Origin: Planctomycetota bacterium
GTDB taxonomy: Bacteria > Planctomycetota > Planctomycetia > Pirellulales > UBA1268
Direction of reading: 5' to 3'
Assembly: GCA_003669585.1 (NCBI GenBank)
Contig: QWOQ01000007.1
Coordinates: 604,694 to 668,693 of the forward strand
Length of the DNA: 64,000 bases
Of this stretch, positions 36,158-44,207 are shown in pieces. Position numbers and translations under genes: made by a program. The notes under the pieces are model-generated. The model was not told the origin of the DNA. It made no database searches and was given only the letters and a program-made list of their open reading frames with translations. The stretch's first letter is position 1, and each line of letters starts with the position of its first letter.

Positions 36158-36225
36158 GTGAGCCTCCTTGCTCACATTGAATGGGGGTTCAGTTTCATCC
36201 TCTTTCAAGGAGGCTCACTTTTTTT
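36158..36225 (+). terminator. Hairpin with 13-bp arms and T-run, terminator- or attenuator-like
   Basis: GTGAGCCTCCTTG (36158-36170) pairs perfectly with CAAGGAGGCTCAC (36206-36218), and seven T residues follow. The loop is 35 bases, long for a simple intrinsic terminator. The left arm can also form its own small hairpin, GTGAG with CTCAC (36171-36175 area), which would compete with the long stem. It lies between the antitoxin relic and the sulfotransferase gene at 36492. Confidence 0.65.
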
Positions 36226-36491
36226 CAGAAGGCAGTTTGAGTCGGTGAAAAAACCCGCAAAAACTGCAAAAGCCGAGCTGAGCAAAGGCCTGCGACTGCG
36301 ATCCGCAGAGATTTCTCATTTTTTCTAGACATATCAACGGGAAACAGGGGGGATTTCAGCAGCAGGTTTTTGCTTTGATCCTGAATGATACCGGTGACAG
36401 CATTTTGCAACCGTTGACAAGTAGTTGCTGAGTGAGACATTATTTTAATGCGATCGGAACACATGCGTGAGTTACGGAGGTTTTTGATTCC

Positions 36492-37205
36492 ATGCTGCCA
36501 TCAGCGGTCGAATGCGATGAACTGGCAGATACGCAGCCAATTGTAATCCTTGGGATGCATCGCTCTGGTACGTCCTGTCTGGCGGGCTGCCTCGAAGAGT
36601 TGGGGTTGCATTTGGGTACCGTGATTACCTCCGCACCCCACAACAAAAAGGGAAATCGAGAAAATCCTGAACTTTGGCCAATTCACAATCTCATACTGAG
36701 TCGAGTCGGGGCCGCTTGGGACCTCCCGCCTACCGGCGTTGTTTCGTGGACTCCAGAAGACGCCGCAGCGATTCGGCGATTCTTGGACGGCTATCGAAAC
36801 ATTCCACAACCGTGGGGACTTAAAGACCCTCGTATCACGCTGCTCCTCGACGGCTGGTTTTCTATTCTTCCCCGATTACGGCTTGTAGCATCGGTCCGTC
36901 ATCCCGTCGCGGTTGCCAGATCCCTCGCTGCGCGGAATGGTTTTTCCAACGAGCTGTCTTACTCGCTCTGGGAACGCTACAATCGTGAAGTGCTGCGATG
37001 GCACTCGCTCACTAGCTGCCCGGTGATCAACTTTGACGATCCAAACTACGAGCAGACTGTTCAGAGGCTCGCGGCTCAGTTCGGTATCGGGGTAAATCGA
37101 TCGCTTACCTTCCGGTCCATGGAACTGAATCACCACCGTATCGATGAGAAGCCCCCCGAATCGGTCGCGGGCTTATGGCATGAACTTCTGGAGGTGACCG
37201 AGTAA
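36492..37205 (+). CDS. Sulfotransferase family protein
   Basis: A 237-residue sulfotransferase-like protein: [20 protein letters not shown] (about residues 16-35) is the PAPS-binding P-loop, WGLKDPRITLLLDGWFSILP is a conserved middle segment, and RLVASVRHPVAVARSLAARN is the 3'-phosphate motif. The GMHRSGTS style also occurs in the sulfotransferase part of the RfbB fusion at 39858-42419, so the two are probably closer to each other than to the others here. A GGAGG-like element (TACGGAGG) precedes the ATG. The stop TAA overlaps the next start in TAATG, indicating coupling to the glycosyltransferase. Confidence 0.87.
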   Translation: MLPSAVECDELADTQPIVILGMHRSGTSCLAGCLEELGLHLGTVITSAPHNKKGNRENPELWPIHNLILSRVGAAWDLPPTGVVSWTPEDAAAIRRFLDGYRNIPQPWGLKDPRITLLLDGWFSILPRLRLVASVRHPVAVARSLAARNGFSNELSYSLWERYNREVLRWHSLTSCPVINFDDPNYEQTVQRLAAQFGIGVNRSLTFRSMELNHHRIDEKPPESVAGLWHELLEVTE

Positions 37206-38149
37206 TGGCTCTACGGCTCTCTATTATAGTTGTTGCCTTCGACATGAAACGCGAAATTGTTCGCACCATTGCGTCACTTCTGCCGCCGTATCAGCTTGCC
37301 GTAACCAATGGGGATGTTGAGATCATTGTTGTTGACAATAACTCCGCTGAACCCGTCCGCCGCGATTGGTTTCCGGCAGACGGACCCGTTCGTGTGGTGC
37401 GAGTAGAAGACGGCGGGGTGTCGCCATGCATTGCGATTAATAGAGGCGCACGGCTGGCGCGGGCCGATCATCTGGCGGTTCTCATTGATGGCGCGAGGCT
37501 TGCATCGCCGGGCTTGCTAAGCACCGCACTCGCCGCTTCGAGAGTTCATCCGAGGAGCTTTGTCGCAACCCTGAGCTTTCACATCGGGCACAAAAAACAG
37601 CAGGTTTCGCTCACCGAAGGATACACACGCGAGGTCGAAGACGGCCTGCTCAATAGTATTGGTTGGCCAGAGGATGGCTATCGCCTGTTTGAGATATGCA
37701 CTCTTGGCGAGGGGAGGGACGCTGCGGCTCATGGCGTGTTGAAGATGCGAGCCGAAACTAATTTTTGTTTCATGAGGACTTCCGATTTTATGGAAATGGG
37801 TGGCTTCAACGAACGCTTTATTCAACTCGGTGGCGGGTTCGCCAACTTCGACTTTTTTCGTAGAGCTGCCGAAGCGGCGCGTGAAGGATTTGTGATGCTG
37901 GTGGGCGAGGGAACCTTTCACCAAGTTCACTGCGGCGTGACAACTCAGGCAGGAGGAGTCGACCGAAAGTACGATGGAAATCTATCGCTATGGGATCTCT
38001 ACGGGCGAGAGTATGAGCACATAGTCGGCCAAGCATTTACCCTGACAGCGCAAACACCGGCACTTTTTGGACGTGTAACTCATTCCGAAGTTCCACGACT
38101 TTTTTTCGGCAAGTACTCCAAAAACGAAGAGCTCTGTTCGCGCGTGTGA
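37205..38149 (+). CDS. Glycosyltransferase family 2 protein
   Basis: A 314-residue GT-A glycosyltransferase. SIIVVAFDMKREIVRTIASL is the first strand, VEIIVVDNNSAEPVRRDW the nucleotide-binding strand, and HLAVLIDGARLASPGLLSTA takes the place of the usual DxD region; GGFNERFIQLGGGFANFDFF is the later ED-like acceptor segment. The 3' end (from 37985) lies in a segmental duplication, whose other copy at 31321 holds only a broken tail of the same gene. Coupled by TAATG to the preceding sulfotransferase gene. Confidence 0.85.
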   Translation: MALRLSIIVVAFDMKREIVRTIASLLPPYQLAVTNGDVEIIVVDNNSAEPVRRDWFPADGPVRVVRVEDGGVSPCIAINRGARLARADHLAVLIDGARLASPGLLSTALAASRVHPRSFVATLSFHIGHKKQQVSLTEGYTREVEDGLLNSIGWPEDGYRLFEICTLGEGRDAAAHGVLKMRAETNFCFMRTSDFMEMGGFNERFIQLGGGFANFDFFRRAAEAAREGFVMLVGEGTFHQVHCGVTTQAGGVDRKYDGNLSLWDLYGREYEHIVGQAFTLTAQTPALFGRVTHSEVPRLFFGKYSKNEELCSRV

Positions 38150-38477
38150 AAAGAAGCAGTACGGTGTGCCGACGGCCGGTGGTATGATGACGCACGAGAG
38201 AGAAGTGTGGCATGACTAGAGAGGCGGGCTTGAAGAGCTTTCCCTTGAGCGTCGGTAGCCATATTTCGCAAAGAATTCGGGCCTCGTACGAGCAAACATC
38301 ATGAATGCTAGGCAGTTCTACGACTGGCAGACCTCGGGCGGCGCCGATGATGTGCTGCGACTTGTGGATTGCCTAGAACGCGCTGGCGTAGAGTGGTGCG
38401 CGAGATATTGACCTCGTGGTGGCACTCAATCATGTTGACGTCGCCGTGGCCATGCTGGAGGCAGCCGGTATCGCGAG
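37985..38477 (+). repeat. Segmental duplication, copy B
   Basis: Homologous to 31321-31864. In this copy the glycosyltransferase 3' end is intact and in frame, while the nucleotidyltransferase that follows has lost 50 bp (after GTGGTGC at about 38399), which removes the GGVAVNHW core and shifts the frame. Copies A and B have thus each kept a different intact gene. Confidence 0.9.
38301..38477 (+). pseudogene. Broken AbiEii-like nucleotidyltransferase
   Basis: The first 33 residues match the intact copy at 31638 (MNARQFYDWQTSGGADDVL). A 50-bp deletion then removes the glycine-glycine core motif and changes the frame; the stretch DLVVALNHVDVAVAMLEAAG follows in the new frame up to 38477, where homology ends abruptly. 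The rest of the gene is absent and has been replaced by HigB-like toxin sequence. Confidence 0.85.
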
Positions 38478-38604
38478 AGTGATGTTCACGGTGGAGGGGT
38501 CGACGATGGTCCTCTTGCACGGATTCCAAAAGAAGTCTCAGCGTACGCCCCCAGCCGATCTCATGACAGCAAAACGAAAACTCTCCCAGTTGCAATCGGA
38601 GTAA
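38478..38604 (+). pseudogene. HigB/RelE-like toxin C-terminal fragment
   Basis: About 42 residues (RVMFTVEGSTMVLLHGFQKK, then TPPADLMTAKRKLSQLQSE) match the C-terminal part of phage-derived Gp49-like HigB toxins, where a LLHGF-KK-KTP segment is typical. The N-terminal half is lost; what precedes it is a nucleotidyltransferase fragment in the same frame, so an ORF from 38416 reads through both as a chimera. The antitoxin gene begins 4 bases after the stop. Confidence 0.78.
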
Positions 38605-38607
38605 ACC

Positions 38608-38916
38608 ATGAAAAAGAATCCGCTTGGCAGCACGTTGGATGATTTTCTGAAAGAGGACCGTCTGCTGGACGCGGTGCAGGCGACGGCGACAAAACGATTC
38701 ATCGCTCATCAGATTGCCACGGAAATGAAGCGCCGCCGTCTCACGAAGATGGCGATGGCAAGTCGCATGAAGACGAGCCGCGCCGCACTGGATCGGCTGC
38801 TTGATCCAAACAACCCTTCCGTGACGATTGGCACGTTGGAGAAGGCCGCGGCCGCTCTGAACCGGCGGCTCAAGGTGGAGTTGCGTTCACTGCCGCCAGG
38901 GAGCACCGAGCGGTAG
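38608..38916 (+). CDS. XRE-family HigA-type antitoxin
   Basis: A 102-residue protein: an N-terminal flexible segment STLDDFLKEDRLLDAVQATA followed by a helix-turn-helix (RFIAHQIATEMKRRRLTKMA, MKTSRAALDRLLDPNN, SVTIGTLEKAAAALNRRLKV), the organisation of HigA antitoxins of the Gp49-like HigBA family. It would bind DNA and autoregulate the operon. Its toxin gene directly upstream is only a C-terminal fragment, so the antitoxin is probably a stranded survivor. A second broken copy of its start is at 35971-36100. Confidence 0.88.
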   Translation: MKKNPLGSTLDDFLKEDRLLDAVQATATKRFIAHQIATEMKRRRLTKMAMASRMKTSRAALDRLLDPNNPSVTIGTLEKAAAALNRRLKVELRSLPPGSTER

Positions 38917-39028
38917 GCACCGGAGGGGCCAACGGGCGACCGACAAAAACACGGTCCAAACGCGGGGTGATTTGCCAGTGCTCCAAGTGCGGGCACCTGC
39001 CACTGAAAGCCATCTCCCCCTTGGAGTA

Positions 39029-39265
39029 ATGATGATCAGAATTGAAAAAGCCCGCTACGTATCGGATTACAAATTGTGGCTTCGTTTCAGCGATGGGGCC
39101 GAAGGTGAAGTAGACCTCCAAAATCAACTTGATGGAGAGGTATTTGAACCTCTCAAGGACACTAAAACCTTCAAAAACTTTATTTTGAATTCCGACCTTC
39201 ATACTGTCACCTGGCCAAATGGTGCTGATTTTGCACCCGAATTCCTTCGAAGTCTGACCCACTAA
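39029..39265 (+). CDS. DUF2442 domain protein
   Basis: A 78-residue protein beginning MMIRIEKARYVSDYKLWLRF, with GAEGEVDLQNQLDGEVFEPL and VTWPNGADFAPEFLRSL. This matches the DUF2442 family, small proteins often encoded in or near toxin-antitoxin pairs, usually next to a DUF4160 gene. No DUF4160 partner is visible. A TTGGAG element lies just before the ATGATG pair, so either ATG (39029 or 39032) can serve as start. Confidence 0.82.
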   Translation: MMIRIEKARYVSDYKLWLRFSDGAEGEVDLQNQLDGEVFEPLKDTKTFKNFILNSDLHTVTWPNGADFAPEFLRSLTH

Positions 39266-39551
39266 AACGCCTGACGACCCAAAGCTGATTAGTGGCTCGC
39301 GCCTTCGGGCTTCACGGCTCTTTCAGCTGCCAGAAACCTGACACGCGGCCGGCGAGCAGGTGCGGGTCCTTCCCGGCGTCAGTGCTATGCCGGAGGGCAA
39401 TGCGAGCGATTTCGCCACTGTCAGGGCTTTTTTTCGGGATTAAGAACGAGCTTCAAGCGAAGCCGTGTGGGTCGGCAATGTCCGGTACTCAAACTCCATT
39501 GATATCAATGCAATCATTGTATGGGTCCATCGAAAGCCTCGGAGGGCAAAT

Positions 39552-39869
39552 ATGGCCAGCATCACGATCCGCAACCTAGATGACGACATCAAGCACCGTT
39601 TGCGTGTTAGGGCAGCAGAGCACGGCCGCTCGATGGAGGAAGAAGCTCGGGACATTTTACGCCGCTTGATGGGAGAAATTGCCCCCCGCGCAATCTTGCG
39701 GCGGCGATCCGCGCCCGTGAACCAATGCGCAAAACGCCCCAATTCGGTCGGGGGCGGGGACGATCGTCCTCGGTGGCAATGGGGCGGGCCACAGCAATGG
39801 GGCGGGGCAGATAAAACAAAGAGTCCTGACCCCTTTGGATCATGTGAATCATTCGATTCATGTGATTAA
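39552..39869 (+). CDS. FitA-like ribbon-helix-helix antitoxin with abnormal C-terminus
   Basis: Residues 1-45 match FitA/VapB-type antitoxins: [19 protein letters not shown], then [19 protein letters not shown]. Beyond GEIAPRAI the sequence becomes Gly/Trp/Pro-rich and includes two copies of a GCAATGGGGCGGG string (39770-39810 area), unlike any FitA. A normal PIN-domain toxin partner is missing. The gene is therefore probably a truncated antitoxin whose tail is read from unrelated repeat DNA. It is convergent with the rfbB fusion and overlaps its end by 12 bp. Confidence 0.7.
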   Translation: MASITIRNLDDDIKHRLRVRAAEHGRSMEEEARDILRRLMGEIAPRAILRRRSAPVNQCAKRPNSVGGGDDRPRWQWGGPQQWGGADKTKSPDPFGSCESFDSCD

Positions 39870-42419
39870 AGCGGATACCTTGCGTTTGGCACGTCGGATT
39901 TCGCGTTCGACTTTTTTGAGCACGGTGCGAGCTTGCCCATACAGTCGCCGGCTCTCCTGCTCCATGCGGTTGAGGAATGTCTTTCTCCCTTTGGCGGCCT
40001 GTTTCTTGAGCTGACCGATCAGGTCTTCGCTGATTTGAAGCTGCGCCGAAAGGGCCGAGGCCTTGGCTTCGACAATGCCCAGAAGTGGGTGCATGATATG
40101 CGTGGTATGCATGGCAAGTGAGTCGTGCAGCCAGACGGACGCCGGCGGCAACGCGGCCGCAGGCCCGACGATCCCAGCTATCTGCGCCATTTCACTGGAA
40201 CTGCTGGCAACCCGATGTGCCAGAATGTCGAGCTGATTGCTCAACCGACCAAGCGTTGCCAACGACTGCTCGTGACTGGCGGCGACCTGCTTGAGTCTCT
40301 CGGCGAGCAACTCTTTTTGCTGCTCGGCATCAATCACCTGCGCCGTCAATTCCTTTTCACGGCTCTCCAGTTGCTGGGCCAGTGACTCTTTTTGCTGCTC
40401 GGCATCAATCACCTGCGCCGTCAATTCCTTTTCGCGGCTCTCCAGTTGCTGGGCCCGCATCTCCGTGCGACTGGTCTGCGACCATTGCTCAAAAAAGATG
40501 GTTCGGCTGTTGCTATGCGCAAGGGACTGGCCGGTGCCAGCAGCAGCCAAGCCCGGGAGCGTTGCACGCGAGCCGGTCATGTTTTGCATTTCCAGATAGA
40601 GGTCGTATGCATCGGGCGCATACTCTCGCACAATCGTCGACCGCCAAGCGAAGCCTGCCCGATGGAGGAGGCCTTCTTCGAAGCGGGCAGGGGGCGAACC
40701 GACGGGAACATGGAGGCGGTCGCGAATTTCGTGAAACACGCTCGCAGAATCGTCGACGGCCTGCGAGAGTTCTTTGAATACACACTGCGATGGGTGGCGT
40801 TTGACAAAGTCAATGATGAGCCGATTGTAATGCAGCCACACACTCACGGCCAGCGATGGATTGTGAATAAACTCTCCGTCGCCCCGTCGAAAAAAAGATT
40901 CGATCACCTCCCACGGACTGCGAAACACAAACAGATATTTTGCGTTTGGCAGAAGCGCATGCCAGAAATCCAAAAATAAAATGGTGCGAGGATCCTTCCA
41001 GCCCCACAGCCGATCGGGCCCTGAGCGGCTGGCAATCAGCGACTGAGCGCGATCCAGCATCGCTTCGGGCACGTGGATCGTGGCTTGCGTCGTGTAGCCT
41101 GCCGGATTCAACCCATTGGCGAGCAAGGCCTGTTGGTGAAACTCTAGGAAGTCGCAGTCTTCATAGTGGCCTTTCGGATTTCCGCCACCACCGACGCCCA
41201 GCAATCGGTCGCCCATGGATACACCCGCGCCTTCGCACAGCGACGCCAGCAGCGATGTGCCCGAGCGATGCATGCCGCCGACGATCAGCACCTGTTCGCC
41301 ATCATGCAGGCCCGCGCTCGTTGCCGAGCAAACGCTTTTAGACAACGCCGGAAATGACCGTACGCTCTCCAAGCCCAGTCGCTCGTTGTCAAAACCCCGC
41401 TTCTTCAAGCGATCCATCCACTCCTGATTCGCGAGATACCAGTTCACCGTGCGTTCGATACCCGTGCTGAATGTCTCCAGCGGACTCCAGCCGAGTTCTT
41501 GGTTGATCTTCTGGAAATCGATCGCATAGCGGCGGTCGTGGCCTGGGCGATCCTTGACCGAGGTGATCAGCGACTCGCACGGGCCGTGTGGTAGATCAGG
41601 GCAGCAGCGGTCGACGGCGTGGCAAATCGCGTGCACCACTTCCAGATTGGTGCGCTCGCAATCGCCGCCGATATTATAAACCTCACCCACACGGCCATTG
41701 GCAAACACTGCCCGAATGGCGCGGCAGTGGTCGGCTACGTAAAGCCAGTCGCGAATCTGACCGCCGTCGCCGTAAACTGGCAGGGCCTTGCCCTCGAGGC
41801 AGTTCAAGATCATCAGCGGTATCAGTTTTTCAGGAAACTGATACGGACCATAGTTGTTGGAGCAGTTGGTCGTGAGCGTTGGCAGGCCATAGGTGTGGTG
41901 GTAGGCCCGCACGAAGTGATCGCTGGCCGCTTTGGACGCCGAGTAGGGTGAGTTGGGCGCGTAGGGTGTGGTCTCTAAAAACTTGCCGGTCGCTGCGAGC
42001 GAGCCATAGACCTCGTCGGTTGAAACGTGCAGGAAACGAAACGCCTGCTGTTCGCTAACAGTCAATGCCTTCCAAAACTGCCGAACTTCTTCAAGCAAAC
42101 GAAACGTACCGACCACATTGGTTTCAACAAAGGCCGCCGGGCCATCAATGGAACGGTCGACGTGGCTTTCGGCAGCGAAGTTGATGATTCCCCGTGGCCG
42201 ATGTTCTTGCAAGAGCGACTGCACCAGCGCACTGTCGCCAAAATCCCCTTCGATGAAGATGTGCCGGGGGTTCGCTGCCACTTCGGCAAGCGAGTCGATG
42301 TTGCCGGCATACGTCAGCTTGTCGAGGTTGATGACAGCCGATGGCTCGTGCGCGATCCACTGCCGCACAAACTCGCCGCCAATGAAACCAGCTCCGCCGG
42401 TTACGAGGATAGGTTGCAT
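39858..42419 (-). CDS. rfbB: Fusion: dTDP-glucose 4,6-dehydratase, sulfotransferase and coiled coil
   Basis: An 853-residue protein from ATG 42419. Residues 1-330 are a complete RfbB: GGAGFIGG (8-15), STDEVYG (133-139, catalytic Asp/Glu) and Y159-SAS-K163, with [10 protein letters not shown] and [12 protein letters not shown]. Residues 375-610 are a sulfotransferase: [14 protein letters not shown] (P-loop, 381-394), [20 protein letters not shown] and [19 protein letters not shown]. Residues 650-853 are a coiled coil with a perfect-looking 25-residue tandem repeat (657-681, 682-706) and a basic end. Free RfbB is about 350 residues. It makes dTDP-4-keto-6-deoxyglucose for rhamnose; the attached sulfotransferase suggests linked sulfation. 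Confidence 0.93.
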   Translation of the reverse strand: MQPILVTGGAGFIGGEFVRQWIAHEPSAVINLDKLTYAGNIDSLAEVAANPRHIFIEGDFGDSALVQSLLQEHRPRGIINFAAESHVDRSIDGPAAFVETNVVGTFRLLEEVRQFWKALTVSEQQAFRFLHVSTDEVYGSLAATGKFLETTPYAPNSPYSASKAASDHFVRAYHHTYGLPTLTTNCSNNYGPYQFPEKLIPLMILNCLEGKALPVYGDGGQIRDWLYVADHCRAIRAVFANGRVGEVYNIGGDCERTNLEVVHAICHAVDRCCPDLPHGPCESLITSVKDRPGHDRRYAIDFQKINQELGWSPLETFSTGIERTVNWYLANQEWMDRLKKRGFDNERLGLESVRSFPALSKSVCSATSAGLHDGEQVLIVGGMHRSGTSLLASLCEGAGVSMGDRLLGVGGGGNPKGHYEDCDFLEFHQQALLANGLNPAGYTTQATIHVPEAMLDRAQSLIASRSGPDRLWGWKDPRTILFLDFWHALLPNAKYLFVFRSPWEVIESFFRRGDGEFIHNPSLAVSVWLHYNRLIIDFVKRHPSQCVFKELSQAVDDSASVFHEIRDRLHVPVGSPPARFEEGLLHRAGFAWRSTIVREYAPDAYDLYLEMQNMTGSRATLPGLAAAGTGQSLAHSNSRTIFFEQWSQTSRTEMRAQQLESREKELTAQVIDAEQQKESLAQQLESREKELTAQVIDAEQQKELLAERLKQVAASHEQSLATLGRLSNQLDILAHRVASSSSEMAQIAGIVGPAAALPPASVWLHDSLAMHTTHIMHPLLGIVEAKASALSAQLQISEDLIGQLKKQAAKGRKTFLNRMEQESRRLYGQARTVLKKVEREIRRAKRKVSALIT
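40302..40451 (-). repeat. Two tandem 75-bp repeats in the coiled-coil part of the rfbB fusion
   Basis: Two adjacent 75-bp units encode [20 protein letters not shown] plus KESLA or KELLA. They differ by only a few bases, so the duplication is recent or kept uniform by conversion. Each unit adds 25 residues, close to a multiple of the heptad length (3.57 heptads), so copy changes would lengthen the coil without breaking the frame. Confidence 0.9.
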
Positions 42420-42422
42420 AGA

Positions 42423-42527
42423 ATCCTTTCCAACATGTCTTGAGCGTAGTCTGCCACACCGTGCCACCACTCCGGAAGCTCAGTTTTCAGCACGTTTGCG
42501 AGCTTTTTTGAGTAGAGGATCGCTATA
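42423..42527 (-). pseudogene. rfbD C-terminal relic upstream of rfbB
   Basis: On the minus strand the sequence reads [20 protein letters not shown] and [10 protein letters not shown]. It aligns without gaps to the C-terminus of the intact rfbD near 50480-50584 ([29 protein letters not shown]). Only about 35 residues survive. The relic directly precedes the rfbB start, so rfbB probably once followed an rfbD gene, or the 5' part of this cluster was rearranged. Confidence 0.8.
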
Positions 42528-42787
42528 CATGAGCGGGCCTGTGGCGTGCCAAGGCGTTTGTAATCTGCTCAGTTCTCCAATCTATTCCAGATGGCGAAGT
42601 GGCCGCCGTGCTCGTGCAACATCCTTTCCGAAAATCGATGGTATTTGACTGATCGAGGTGAGCTTGCGGACGTGTGATCGGCGACACTATCCTTGGAAGG
42701 AATCTCAGGAAACCGCCGTTTGTACAACGTTTATTGCAATGGGTGAACCGTTCGCAGCCCACCACACCCGTGATTGAAGGAAAGAAC

Positions 42788-43939
42788 ATGGAGATCGTCC
42801 GGATGCTGCCTCTGCTCCAGTGCCCGCGCACGGGCGGTTCACTGGTGTGTGAGGCCGATCGGCTTGTGAGTCCATCAGGAGAGACCTACCCGCTCGTCAA
42901 CGGCAAGCCAATCCTCGTTCGCACGATTCTCGACTGGCATCTCACGCCTCCGCCCGAAAACAAAATCTCGCGAAATATCGGCGAATTCAAGCCCGGAAAC
43001 CGCTATGCTGGACCCGAGGCCGTGATCCTGCACCTCGGGTCAGGTGACGTGCCGTCACACGACCCGAGGGTGATCTCGATGGACGTGTTGCCCTGTCCTA
43101 ATGTCGACGTCGTCTGCGAGGCGGAGGCCCTGCCGTTTCGCGATGCGTCGATCGACTACGTGGAGTCGGGAGCGGTCTTCGAACACCTCTACGACCCATG
43201 GGCCGCGATCGCCGAAGTGAAAAGGGTGCTCAAGCCGGGAGGGATTTTCCGGATCGACACGGCCTTCATGCAGAGCTACCACGGCTTTCCCGGCCACTTC
43301 TACAACATGACGCCCCAGGCGGTGGAAACACAACTCGCCGGCGACTACGACCTCCTCGAATCCTACGTGCCGGAATCATCGAGCCCGCTGATGACCGTCA
43401 CGATGGCCATCGACCGGTATCTCGGCTACCTCACCGCCGAACTCCAAAAGAAACTGCTCGGCATGCGGCTCGGCGACGTACTCGACGAAATACGGCGCGA
43501 CCTCTCGCCAGGTAGTCCCCTGCTCGATGGCTTCGATGAATACACCTCTCGCTGCCTGGCTGCGAGCTTCGCCGTCGTCGCTCGCAAGCCGCACGACGAC
43601 GCGAGTCGACGGGCCACGCTACGACAGGCCGGATCGGCCGCCGCGGAAACCCGACAGACGCTCGTTCGCGAGTACTACACGCGGCGGCTCGAACTGATGC
43701 AACGCCATCACGAGATCGGTTACTACCGCCGCAAGGCCCAGGAAAAGCACGGCGGAACGCTTGAACGACCAATTCGCTCGTCAGCTGCGTTGCCCAATCT
43801 GCTCGAGCAGTGCCGCTGCGAGGATCTCCTCGATGCCGATGCGATTCGTGCCTCCCTGGAGAGGTTTCAGGTCGCGGAAGCCGATCTGCGGACGATTCGC
43901 GATGAGTGGATCGGTCTCTACCTAGCCGATACGCCCTGA
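42788..43939 (+). CDS. SAM-dependent methyltransferase with Trm112-like N-terminus
   Basis: A 383-residue protein. It begins MEIVRMLPLLQCPRTGGSLV with LVNGKPIL, a Trm112-like zinc-ribbon-type element lacking part of its Cys set, then a methyltransferase with LHLGSGDVP, ISMDVLPCPNVDVV, YVESGAVFEHLYDPWAAIAE and VLKPGGIFRIDT. The C-terminal 130 residues are helical and charged. ATG 42788 is preceded by GAAGGAAAG at good distance; GTG 42674 would add 38 residues. The last few codons (ADTP, stop) lie in DNA duplicated at 45234, so the natural C-terminus may have been altered. Confidence 0.83.
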   Translation: MEIVRMLPLLQCPRTGGSLVCEADRLVSPSGETYPLVNGKPILVRTILDWHLTPPPENKISRNIGEFKPGNRYAGPEAVILHLGSGDVPSHDPRVISMDVLPCPNVDVVCEAEALPFRDASIDYVESGAVFEHLYDPWAAIAEVKRVLKPGGIFRIDTAFMQSYHGFPGHFYNMTPQAVETQLAGDYDLLESYVPESSSPLMTVTMAIDRYLGYLTAELQKKLLGMRLGDVLDEIRRDLSPGSPLLDGFDEYTSRCLAASFAVVARKPHDDASRRATLRQAGSAAAETRQTLVREYYTRRLELMQRHHEIGYYRRKAQEKHGGTLERPIRSSAALPNLLEQCRCEDLLDADAIRASLERFQVAEADLRTIRDEWIGLYLADTP

Positions 43940-43946
43940 ACTTGAA

Positions 43947-44030
43947 TCACTCGGCGGGCATTGGCACTGTCAGGAATCGCTCCACGAACTGGTAGACCAC
44001 CACGAGCGGCCGATCGAACCGCAGCTCGCT
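43947..44030 (-). pseudogene. AlgJ-like C-terminal relic
   Basis: The minus strand encodes FDRPLVVVYQFVERFLTVPM followed by PAE and a stop. This is the C-terminus of the AlgJ-like gene at 45255-46403, except that 21 bp coding for EACRPDV are missing between two CCAC direct repeats, an in-frame deletion. The homology continues past the stop to about 43926, into the end of the methyltransferase gene. It is a duplicated scrap of the 3' end. Confidence 0.88.
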
Positions 44031-44207
44031 GGTCGGATTCCGAAAGGGCTGCGCTGACGGTGAAAAACCTGCTTGAGGAAGTGCCGTAAACTTTGCTATC
44101 CTTTTGCGGTGTACACAAAGGTGGATCACAGACCGTCACGGCAAAACTCTATCAACCCTTTGCCATCGCCTTTCTATTCTCACCCAGTTCTGGTCGGGAA
44201 CGTTGCC

